A stretch of 64,000 bases of DNA from Hoeflea sp. Its GTDB lineage: Bacteria; Pseudomonadota; Alphaproteobacteria; Rhizobiales; Rhizobiaceae. The position numbers and the translations under genes are program-made. Under the pieces are notes generated by a model. That model worked only from the letters and a program-made list of their open reading frames with translations, was not told the DNA's origin and did no database searches. The DNA is taken from NCBI GenBank assembly GCA_019084245.1, contig JAHRFE010000004.1, forward strand, positions 62,001-126,000, given 5' to 3'. Positions 17,293 through 24,558 of this stretch are shown here, piece by piece; the stretch's first letter is position 1; each line of letters starts with the position of its first letter.

Positions 17293-18402
17293 TCAGACGA
17301 CCAATGTGTCGCGAAAGGCGTCCTCGTTCAACGTCAACCCAAGCCCTGGACGGTCAGGGATAACCAACCAGCCATTCTGGGGCTTGGGCGCATCGGTAAA
17401 CAGGGTTTCTCCGACTGCGACCATGCCGAGATGCCATTCCGCTATCCAACCGTTCATCATGCCCGCCAGAAGATGCATGTTGAACAAGGGCCAGCCGCCG
17501 CCATTGGCAATCGGCATGTTGTAGGTCTGGGCGAGATGCGCGATCTTCCGCGCCTCGGTGAAGCCGCCGCAATAGGTCACGTTCGGCTGGAGAATATCCA
17601 CCGACTGATGCTCGATGAACTCCCGGTGCCGCCAGCGGTGCCCTTCCATCTGCCCTGCAGCAATCGGAATCCGGGTAGACCGGCGCAGGTCGCCCAGCGC
17701 ACGGGCATCATTCTGCGTTACCGGTTCTTCAAACCAGGTGATGCGGCAATCCTCGATTTCGCGGCAGAGATAGCTGGCCTCGACCGGATTGAAGAGATAG
17801 TTGGCGTCGATCATGATGTCGATGTCAGGGCCGACAGCGTCGCGAATTGCCTTGATTCGCCGGGCATCCTCACGCCAGCCGCCCTTGTCGACAGCCACAA
17901 CGGATTTCAATGCGGTAAACCCGTTGGCGACATGAAGTCGGGCCGCATCGGCCAGCTGATCGATGTCATATTGCGGAAAACCGAAGGTCACATAGGCCGG
18001 AATCCGGTCGCGGGCATTGCCCAGCATGGCGGCGACGCTGCGGCCGGACTGCTTGCCCGCAATGTCCCAAAGCGCGATATCCAGGCACGACAACGCCATC
18101 GATATTGTCCCCGACATGGCGCGCGGATTGAGCTTCTGCCAGATCTGCTGATGGATCTTTTCAACGTCACGCACGTCCATGCCCTTGACCACCGGCAGGA
18201 TGTGTTCGTGCAGCGCCACGATCACCGATCTGGCGAGAAAATGGCCGGTCAGCCCGAAGCCGATTGTGCCGTCCTCAGTTTCGACCTGGCAGAAGACAAA
18301 GTGTGTCTGCTCGGCTCTGCCATAGCCTTCGACGCGGCCCTCCAGCAGCGGAATGGTTATGGAAAATTTGTGCAGGCTGGCGCGAATGTCCTTGATGATC
18401 AC
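17293..18402 (-). CDS. Mandelate racemase/muconate lactonizing (enolase superfamily) protein, atypical
   Basis: A 369-residue enolase-superfamily protein. The metal ligands are visible: Asp in IMIDANYLF, Glu in WFEEPV and Glu in AAGQMEG. The catalytic bases are less clear: the KxK motif reads LKSVV (second Lys absent), and where acid-sugar dehydratases have PH-GG, this one has ANGGGWP, so the His of the His-Asp dyad seems replaced. Function is therefore uncertain; dehydration or epimerisation by another residue is possible. It is transcribed divergently from the dehalogenase-like gene with operator site B between them. Confidence 0.8.
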   Translation of the reverse strand: MIIKDIRASLHKFSITIPLLEGRVEGYGRAEQTHFVFCQVETEDGTIGFGLTGHFLARSVIVALHEHILPVVKGMDVRDVEKIHQQIWQKLNPRAMSGTISMALSCLDIALWDIAGKQSGRSVAAMLGNARDRIPAYVTFGFPQYDIDQLADAARLHVANGFTALKSVVAVDKGGWREDARRIKAIRDAVGPDIDIMIDANYLFNPVEASYLCREIEDCRITWFEEPVTQNDARALGDLRRSTRIPIAAGQMEGHRWRHREFIEHQSVDILQPNVTYCGGFTEARKIAHLAQTYNMPIANGGGWPLFNMHLLAGMMNGWIAEWHLGMVAVGETLFTDAPKPQNGWLVIPDRPGLGLTLNEDAFRDTLVV

Positions 18403-18473
18403 GATCGGTCTCCCTCAAATATCGCCATGGCGGGGCAAATTTTCCGCTCCGCAATTGTGTAGCAGCCTTTTGT

Positions 18474-18492
18474 ATTGTAAACAATTTACAAT
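18474..18492. promoter_or_regulatory. Operator-like site B: perfect 19-bp inverted repeat in divergent promoter
   Basis: ATTGTAAA-CAA-TTTACAAT is a perfect palindrome with 8-bp arms and a 3-base spacer, 15 bases before the dehalogenase-like start and 72 bases from the enolase gene start. Its 15-base core TGTAAACAATTTACA is the exact reverse complement of the site in front of the GntR gene (31512-31526), which strongly links the two. Confidence 0.75.
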
Positions 18493-18506
18493 ATGGAGAA
18501 ATCATC

Positions 18507-19457
18507 ATGTCATCAGTTGCACCGCCGCCGCTCAAGACCTCCGCCACCCTGATGGAAGGGTTTCGGCGACAAACCGTGAAGACAAGGGGCGCAGAGATTC
18601 AGGTCGCCATCGCCGGCGAAGGCCCCCCGCTTCTGCTCATCCACGGCAATCCGCTGACCCTTGTGAGCTGGCACAAGGTCGCGCCTTCGCTGGCGCAAGG
18701 ATTCACTGTCATCGCCATGGACCTGCGCGGATATGGCGACAGTTCCAAGCCAGATGGACAACCCGACCATTCTGCCTACACCTTCCGGGCGATGGGTGAG
18801 GACGCCTTCGATGTCATGGATCATTTCGGCTTTGAGAAATTCGCGGTAGCGGGTCATGACCGGGGCGCAAGGGTCGGGTTCCGGATGGCGCTCGACCAGC
18901 CGCAGCGCGTCACCCACCTTGCGGCTCTCGATATCGTGCCGACCCACACGGTGTTGACCAATGTGACCATGGGCTGGGGGCTCGAAAGCTATCACTGGTT
19001 CTTCATGGCGCAGAAGGCGCCGTTTCCCGAGCGGCTGATTGGCGCCGATCTCGACTATTACATCCATTACAAGCTCAACAAGAAGGGGGTTGGATTGGAA
19101 ATCTTCACGCCCGAAGCCATGGCCGAATATGTCCGCTGCACCACCCATGAGCAGATCCATGCCGTCTGCGAGGACTACCGGGCGACGGTGACGCTGGATC
19201 TCAAGATGGACAAGGCCGATTTCGGAAAGCGGCGGATCACGTGTCCGGTGCTTGTGCTGTGGGGGTCCAACAGTCATTGCGGCCGCCATTTCAATCCGGT
19301 GCAGGCATGGGGGGAATGGGCCGATCATCTCCAGGGATGTGCAATCCCTACCGGGCACTATCCGGCGGAACACAGGCCGGACCTGGTTTATCAGGCATTC
19401 TGGTCCTTCTTTCATGACGACCCGGTAGTGTTGCCGGAACCAGGCGGCGACGCATGA
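18507..19457 (+). CDS. Alpha/beta hydrolase of the fluoroacetate/haloacetate dehalogenase type
   Basis: A 316-residue alpha/beta hydrolase. Every residue I recall as diagnostic of fluoroacetate dehalogenase can be placed: Asp118 nucleophile with Arg119 and Arg122 (GHDRGARVG), Asp142 in LDIVPT, His163-Trp164 (SYHWFF) and Tyr224 (EDYRA) of the halide pocket, and His284 (TGHYPAEHRP). Family members hydrolyse haloacetates to glycolate, but related hydrolases with this signature can act on other small esters. The gene is divergent from the enolase-superfamily gene across operator site B and overlaps the rhodanese gene by 4 bases. Confidence 0.8.
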   Translation: MSSVAPPPLKTSATLMEGFRRQTVKTRGAEIQVAIAGEGPPLLLIHGNPLTLVSWHKVAPSLAQGFTVIAMDLRGYGDSSKPDGQPDHSAYTFRAMGEDAFDVMDHFGFEKFAVAGHDRGARVGFRMALDQPQRVTHLAALDIVPTHTVLTNVTMGWGLESYHWFFMAQKAPFPERLIGADLDYYIHYKLNKKGVGLEIFTPEAMAEYVRCTTHEQIHAVCEDYRATVTLDLKMDKADFGKRRITCPVLVLWGSNSHCGRHFNPVQAWGEWADHLQGCAIPTGHYPAEHRPDLVYQAFWSFFHDDPVVLPEPGGDA

Positions 19458-21019
19458 CTTCGCTTGGCGTCAAGGACGCACGCACACGGGTTCATGGCGG
19501 ACAGGAAATTGCATTCCTCGATATTCGCGAGGCCGGTCAGTTTGCCGAAGGCCATCCGCTGTTTGCCACACCCCTGCCCTTCAGCCAGTTGGAACAGCGG
19601 ATCGGCGCCTTGGCGCCGCGGCTGACAGTGCCGCTGCTGCTCATCGACAATGGCGACGGCGTCGCGCAACGGGCCCATCGCCGCCTGAGGGAAATCGGAT
19701 ACACGGACATCCGCTGGATCGAGGGAGGCATGCCGGCCTGGGAGAAGGCCGGCTACCCTGTCTACAAGGGTGTCAATGTTCCCTCCAAGACGCTGGGCGA
19801 GATGGCCGAGCACATCTGGCGGCCGAAAATGATGACGGCGGATGAGCTTGCACAGGCGATTGCTGAAGGCCGGGCTCCCGCGTTTTTCGATGCGCGTCCG
19901 GCTGCCGAATACGCCAAGATGCGGGTGCCGGGCTCTGTCTGCCTGCCCAATGGCGAATTGGCCCACCGGATATCCACGCTTGGCGACGCGCCGCAGGTCC
20001 TTATTACCTGTGCGGGCCGGACTCGTGGAATCACCGGTGCAATCGGACTGATGCTCACAGGCATTGACGGCTCGGTCGCGGCACTGGAAAACGGCACGCA
20101 GGGATGGGCCCTGTCAGGCCGCGATCTCGAGCGGGACAACCGGCCAGGCCCATTTCCCGCGCTGGATGCGGCCGGACTTGCCGCATCAAGAAAACGGGCG
20201 GAGGCGCTGATTGAGCGCTTCTCGCTGCAAGAAGCAAATTGCGTTGACGTCAAGCGGATGATGGGCGAGCTCGATCGAACCACTTACGTGTTCGATGTTC
20301 GCTCCCCGGATGAAGCACGAGGCGATCCCCTCGCTGTTGCCAACCATGCGGCTTCTGGACAATTGGTGCAGGCAACCGATCAATGGGTCAGCGTCCGCAA
20401 TTCGCGGCTCATCCTGTGTTGCGACACCGGTCTGCGTGCAGCGCTTGCAGCATTCTGGCTCGGCCAGTTGGGTTATGAGGTGCTTGTCGTCCGTATCGAT
20501 GACGCTTTGCGCGATCTGCCGGAACGTCCCGCAGTCGGCTCCCCGGCAATTCCCCAGACAGCAACCGTAAGCGCTGCTGAGCTGCTGGCGATGCCCAACG
20601 CAACCCTCCTTGACATGCGGCCGTCACCTGATTTTCGTGCATCCCATGTAAAGGGAGCCATCTGGACGACCAGACCGGGCCTGCCAGAGACGCTGGCGCG
20701 GAGCGGCGGCGGACCGGTTGTGATCCTGGCTGACTCCGGGGACCGGGCACGAATTTTCGCGCGGGACGCTGCGGAACTTGGTTTTGCCAATAGCTTCGCA
20801 CTCAGTGATGGCCACGCGGCGCTGGTCAATGCCGGCGCTGAGGTGGATGTGGATTCCCCTCACCCGGAGCCGTCCGAGGCGATCGATTTCCCCTGGTTCG
20901 TGCATGACAGGCATGACGGTAACCTGGACGCTTCCCGGCGTTATCTGGCCTGGGAAACCGGATTGATCGATCAATTGGACGATGTCGAGCGAGCGGAATA
21001 CCGGCTGGTGCGTCCCTAA
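19454..21019 (+). CDS. Four-domain rhodanese-like (sulfurtransferase) protein
   Basis: A 521-residue protein made of four rhodanese domains at about residues 15-105, 125-225, 255-355 and 370-465, then a conserved-looking tail (IDFPWFVHDRHDG). Domain 2 keeps an active-loop Cys (TCAGRTRG, C186) and domain 3 has CCDTGLRA (C322/C323). Domains 1 (IDNGDG) and 4 (ADSGDR) have Asp or Ala where Cys is expected, so active and inactive modules are arranged as 1-inactive, 2-3 active, 4-inactive. Rhodaneses transfer sulfane sulfur to thiophilic acceptors. Translation is coupled (ATGA) to the dehalogenase-like gene. Confidence 0.85.
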   Translation: MTSLGVKDARTRVHGGQEIAFLDIREAGQFAEGHPLFATPLPFSQLEQRIGALAPRLTVPLLLIDNGDGVAQRAHRRLREIGYTDIRWIEGGMPAWEKAGYPVYKGVNVPSKTLGEMAEHIWRPKMMTADELAQAIAEGRAPAFFDARPAAEYAKMRVPGSVCLPNGELAHRISTLGDAPQVLITCAGRTRGITGAIGLMLTGIDGSVAALENGTQGWALSGRDLERDNRPGPFPALDAAGLAASRKRAEALIERFSLQEANCVDVKRMMGELDRTTYVFDVRSPDEARGDPLAVANHAASGQLVQATDQWVSVRNSRLILCCDTGLRAALAAFWLGQLGYEVLVVRIDDALRDLPERPAVGSPAIPQTATVSAAELLAMPNATLLDMRPSPDFRASHVKGAIWTTRPGLPETLARSGGGPVVILADSGDRARIFARDAAELGFANSFALSDGHAALVNAGAEVDVDSPHPEPSEAIDFPWFVHDRHDGNLDASRRYLAWETGLIDQLDDVERAEYRLVRP

Positions 21020-21025
21020 TGCAAC

Positions 21026-21061
21026 GGGCCGGCAGCGCCCTCTCCTGGTGACTGCCGGCCC
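21026..21061. terminator. Stem-loop between convergent rhodanese and tctA-2 genes
   Basis: Perfect 10-bp stem GGGCCGGCAG (21026-21035) / CTGCCGGCCC (21052-21061) with a 16-base loop, directly after the rhodanese stop and 30 bases past the tctA-2 stop on the other strand. No T-tract, so a bidirectional but possibly factor-assisted terminator. Confidence 0.5.
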
Positions 21062-21090
21062 ATGATCGCTTGATCGGTTTGCTTCGAAGT

Positions 21091-22614
21091 CTAGCTCGAC
21101 GACCCTGTGGACAAGAACGCCTCTTTCGCCCGGCGGCGCTTCGAGACAATTTGCAGCAGGATGGAGCCGATCATCAGCGCGAAGATCACCAGCGCCCACG
21201 GCCGCTCCAGGCCATAGCCGATAAAATCGCCGCCGCTGATCTGGTTTGTCCTCAGCAGATTTCCCTCCAGCAAGCCGCCGAGCAACAGGCCGACGACGGC
21301 TGCCGCGACCGGATAGCCGTAGCGCACCATCCCCCAGCCGAGCACCGAGAACACCCAGAGCGTGATCGGGCCTGCGGAACTGCCTTCGATGGCATAGGCG
21401 CCGAAGGTCGAGACCACGAGCACGCTCGGGATCAGGAAGCGCAACGGAACCCTGACGACATAGCCCGCCACGTAGACGAAGCCGAGACCAACGAAGAACA
21501 GCAGGATTGCCTGTGCGAAGTTGGAGAACATGATGGCGTAGACGATGTCCTTGTTGTGGGCGATGAAGCTTGGTCCGCCGACGATATTGTGCATCGCGAA
21601 CGCCGCGAGCAGGATCGCCGTCGCGCCGCCGCCGGGAATGCCGAGCGCCAGCATCGTTGCCATGGCGCCGCCTTCGGAGGAGGAGTTTGCGGCCTCGGCC
21701 GCGATCACGCCCTTCGGGTTGCCTTCACCGAAAGTGTCTCCGTCGGGCGCGTTGCGTTTCGTCTCGGAATAGGAAAGCAGGTTGGAAATTGAGGATCCCA
21801 CGCCGGGTATGGCGCCAATGATGACGCCGATCAGCGACCCGCGGAAGATGATCGTTGGGTAGCGAAAGCACTGCCGGACGCCGCCCAGGATCTTGGCGAA
21901 GCTGATCTTGCGGGAGCTCTCATCCTCGATCAGGTATGTCGTGTTGATGAGACCGATCAACTGGCTGGCAGCAAGCAGACCCATCATCGCAGGGATCTGG
22001 GGCACGCCATCAAGAAGCCACGGAATGCCAACCGTCCCCCGGACGAAACCAGCCGTGTTCATGCCTATGGTTCCCAGCAATACGCCGAAAGTGCCTGCCA
22101 GGATGCCGCGGCTGATATGCGCGCCGGCAAGCGAACCGAGCAGCAGCATGCCCCAGACAGCCACCGCAAACATTTCCAGCGGCCCGAGCTTCAGGACGAC
22201 GCCCGAAATCGGGACGATCAGCACGAAGAGCATGGCGTAGCTTGCGAGGCAGCCAATGACCGAGGAGGCAAGCGCGATGCCCAGCGCCTCGCTGTGTAGC
22301 CCCTTGCGCGCCATCGGATAGCCGTCGAAGGTGGTGGCCACGGCCGACGACGTGCCGGGAATTCCCATAAGAACCGCAGGAACGGAACCACCGAAGCCGG
22401 CGCCCGTGTAGATAGCGGTCAGGAAGATGATGGCCGGCAGAAAATCCATGTAGAGCGTTGCCGGCAGGGCAAACGCCATGGCCATGGTGATCGATATGCC
22501 CGGCATCGCGCCGAAGACCAGCCCGATCAACAGACCGGGAAGCAGATAGAGCCAGGCATTGCCGTCGGAGGACAGCAATGTGAAGGCACCGTATACAGAA
22601 TCCAGCTCGATCAC
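21091..22614 (-). CDS. tctA: Tripartite tricarboxylate transporter permease TctA, system 2
   Basis: A 507-residue TctA permease with about 12 hydrophobic segments and family segments GLVFGAMPGISITMAMAFAL, AVLMGIPGTSSAVATTFDG and GAIPGVGSSISNLLSYSE. It follows TctB-2 by 10 bases and TctC-2 heads the unit. It is clearly distinct in sequence from system 1 (14018), so this is a second, non-redundant TTT importer rather than a fresh duplication. Function: carboxylate uptake across the inner membrane. Confidence 0.9.
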   Translation of the reverse strand: MIELDSVYGAFTLLSSDGNAWLYLLPGLLIGLVFGAMPGISITMAMAFALPATLYMDFLPAIIFLTAIYTGAGFGGSVPAVLMGIPGTSSAVATTFDGYPMARKGLHSEALGIALASSVIGCLASYAMLFVLIVPISGVVLKLGPLEMFAVAVWGMLLLGSLAGAHISRGILAGTFGVLLGTIGMNTAGFVRGTVGIPWLLDGVPQIPAMMGLLAASQLIGLINTTYLIEDESSRKISFAKILGGVRQCFRYPTIIFRGSLIGVIIGAIPGVGSSISNLLSYSETKRNAPDGDTFGEGNPKGVIAAEAANSSSEGGAMATMLALGIPGGGATAILLAAFAMHNIVGGPSFIAHNKDIVYAIMFSNFAQAILLFFVGLGFVYVAGYVVRVPLRFLIPSVLVVSTFGAYAIEGSSAGPITLWVFSVLGWGMVRYGYPVAAAVVGLLLGGLLEGNLLRTNQISGGDFIGYGLERPWALVIFALMIGSILLQIVSKRRRAKEAFLSTGSSS

Positions 22615-22624
22615 GGCGCCACAC

Positions 22625-23110
22625 TCAAAGGATTGTCAGAGGGAAAGGGAAAGGCGTGATTGTTCCATATCCGTAGATCAGGAACACGGTGAAGAGCGCG
22701 CTGAACAGGATGATGACCCACCAGCGCTTTTCCCCGCAGACCGCAAGCCCGATGACCATGAAGGCGAATGTGGCAACGTCGAAGCCCACCACTTCCAGCG
22801 AAAAGGCCAGACCCGCGAGTGCGGCGATCAGGATGAAGATACGAAAAAGGTCGCCCCGCGTCTCTACCTTGGTTTCCACCTCCTCCTTGGTTTCCACCTC
22901 CTCGGTCGCCTCGACTCGCGGAAAGATGCTCGGAAGGATGAAAGCCGCAAGCACCAGCGCGAGGATCGCGGCCGGCTGAACGAGCAGGAGGTTGTTGGTG
23001 CGCAACGAAACGCCGCGCGCATCCAAGAGATAGGCGACGACGACCCCGACGATCACGGTCAGGAGAATCAAATGACCCCAGACGACCGTCCGGCCTGATC
23101 TATTGCTCAT
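22625..23110 (-). CDS. tctB: Tripartite tricarboxylate transporter small permease TctB, system 2
   Basis: A 161-residue protein with about four transmembrane helices and TctB size and position. A charged linker between helices contains two tandem copies of a six-residue unit (EEVETK), encoded by an exact 18-bp tandem repeat (22867-22902). The start at 23110 (MSNRSG) has GGAGAG at a good distance; an ATG five codons earlier is possible. It lies between TctC-2 and TctA-2. Confidence 0.8.
   Translation of the reverse strand: MSNRSGRTVVWGHLILLTVIVGVVVAYLLDARGVSLRTNNLLLVQPAAILALVLAAFILPSIFPRVEATEEVETKEEVETKVETRGDLFRIFILIAALAGLAFSLEVVGFDVATFAFMVIGLAVCGEKRWWVIILFSALFTVFLIYGYGTITPFPFPLTIL
22867..22902 (-). 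repeat. Exact 18-bp tandem duplication inside tctB-2
   Basis: The 18-mer CCTTGGTTTCCACCTCCT occurs twice back to back (22867-22884, 22885-22902), giving a repeated acidic/basic linker in the TctB-2 cytoplasmic loop. The exact identity suggests a recent slippage event. Confidence 0.8.
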
Positions 23111-23180
23111 AGGCGTACTCTCCATCGTCCGGGGGGAGTGTCGGCGTTGACCGTCACTCCCCGCACACGTTTTGCGACGA

Positions 23181-24179
23181 CTAGTTGCCCTTCAGCAGAT
23201 CGATATACTGCTCCATCACCTTCGCGGTGCGAGCCAGCATCTGGTTCGACTCTTCGGGACCATACCAGTCGGTGGCGAGCTGCTGGTTCTTCAGCCCCTC
23301 GATCGCGGCCGGGTCCTTCGAGGCGGCTTCAATGGCGCTCACGAGTGTCTGAAAGACCTCCGGGTTCGACGTTTGCATGGAGCCATGCAGACCCCAGCCG
23401 CGCTGGGAACCGACCACAAAATCGGCGTCGGCGCCGAGAACGTCGGTCACGATCGCGCCGTCCCAATTGTCGCGCTTGCGGGTGTCGAAGGTCATCAGCG
23501 GACGGATCTGCTCCGCCAGCGGCAGGAAGCCTTCGCCACCGACGAGACCGACGTCGACCACGCCGCCCGCGACCGCGTTGCGTGCAGGTCCGCCGCCGTC
23601 ATAAGTCACGACGCGAACAGCGTTTGTATCGATCTCGTTGGCCGCGCACAGGATGCTGAAGTTAACCAGGTCGGCCGACGCCGGCTGGAGACCGACGGAA
23701 AGGCTGCCCGGATCGGCCTTGAGTCGGGAAATGACGTCATCCACCGTCTGGATGTCGGACCCGGCGCTGGTCGCCATCAGGGTATAGTCCTGCGACGGCA
23801 GGTTGACCATGTAGAAGTCTTCCAGCTTGAAGGCAGCATCCTGGGTCAGAATGTTAAGCGGAAGATAGGGTGCGGCCGAGGTGCAAAGAAGGGTGTAGCC
23901 GTCGTCCGGCTGCTGCAGGAAGAACGTGTGGCCGAGCAGCGCGCCAGCGCCGCCCCGATTGATGATTGTCAGCGGCTGACCGAGCTTCTCCTGCAGGAAC
24001 GGGGCAAAGGCCCGGGCCAGACGGTCATTGTAGCCGCCGGTGTCAAATGGAACGACGATATTGATCGGACGATCCGGATAGGCGCCCTGGGCGCGCAGGA
24101 TCGCCGGCATCGCGAACGATGCCGCAAGTCCGCCAGACGCGACCTTGAGGATTGTACGGCGTGTAAGTGTCTTGCTCAT
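23181..24179 (-). CDS. tctC: Tripartite tricarboxylate transporter substrate-binding protein TctC, system 2
   Basis: A 332-residue TctC/Bug periplasmic protein. The N-terminus has a twin-arginine-like motif (LTRRTILKVASGG) rather than the plain Sec signal of TctC-1, hinting at Tat export of a folded protein. Family segments: YPDRPINIVVPFDTGG, IINRGGAGALLGH. Start ATG at 24179 is preceded by GGAGG. Operator-like site C lies 99 bases upstream. It is the first gene of the tctCBA-2 unit, transcribed divergently from the PrpD-C operon. Confidence 0.9.
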   Translation of the reverse strand: MSKTLTRRTILKVASGGLAASFAMPAILRAQGAYPDRPINIVVPFDTGGYNDRLARAFAPFLQEKLGQPLTIINRGGAGALLGHTFFLQQPDDGYTLLCTSAAPYLPLNILTQDAAFKLEDFYMVNLPSQDYTLMATSAGSDIQTVDDVISRLKADPGSLSVGLQPASADLVNFSILCAANEIDTNAVRVVTYDGGGPARNAVAGGVVDVGLVGGEGFLPLAEQIRPLMTFDTRKRDNWDGAIVTDVLGADADFVVGSQRGWGLHGSMQTSNPEVFQTLVSAIEAASKDPAAIEGLKNQQLATDWYGPEESNQMLARTAKVMEQYIDLLKGN

Positions 24180-24277
24180 GAATTCCTCCACTGCGGGGCA
24201 TAATGCGAAATTTCCCCTGCGACGCAATGCGTCGCTGTCTCTCCCCGACTGTCCGCAGGGTAGGTTCGTGAAATCCA

Positions 24278-24289
24278 ATTGTCAACAAT
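24278..24289. promoter_or_regulatory. Operator-like site C (ATTGTCAACAAT), ahead of tctC-2
   Basis: Identical 12-mer to site A at 17264. It lies in the divergent 379-base region between tctC-2 and PrpD copy C, on the tctC-2 side. Identity of a 12-mer at the same relative place before two tctC genes argues for shared control. Confidence 0.65.
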
Positions 24290-24379
24290 AATGAGATTTT
24301 TGGGATATAATTGATAAGCTTGAGACAGATGAACACACGGAAACAAGGGTATCAAAGGCACCGAGATTTGTGATTTATG

Positions 24380-24397
24380 ACATGTTTTACAACATGT
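24380..24397. promoter_or_regulatory. 18-bp palindrome in tctC-2/PrpD-C divergent promoter
   Basis: ACATGTT-TTAC-AACATGT: perfect 7-bp arms around a 4-base spacer, midway between operator-like sites C and D. Its centre, read on the minus strand as TTGTAAAACA, resembles the GntR core, so it may be an additional weaker site or the target of another regulator. Confidence 0.45.
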
Positions 24398-24454
24398 TAT
24401 GTTGATATTCGCGCCCACGTGATGTGATTTGGCAATCCGATCTGAATATCAAAA

Positions 24455-24466
24455 GTTGTTGACAAT
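24455..24466. promoter_or_regulatory. Operator-like site D (GTTGTTGACAAT), ahead of PrpD-C operon
   Basis: On the minus strand this reads ATTGTCAACAAC, matching sites A and C at 11 of 12 positions. It lies 92 bases before the PrpD copy C start codon. The rest of the 24180-24558 intergenic stretch is AT-rich compared with the surroundings and contains no gene. Confidence 0.6.
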
Positions 24467-24558
24467 TGGCAGATAAGGTCGTTCAAGGGGGCAAGCGAGA
24501 CTGGACGAGTTCACGCGCATCGTCGTCCAGCCAAATGAAATTACGGGAGACACCAAAC

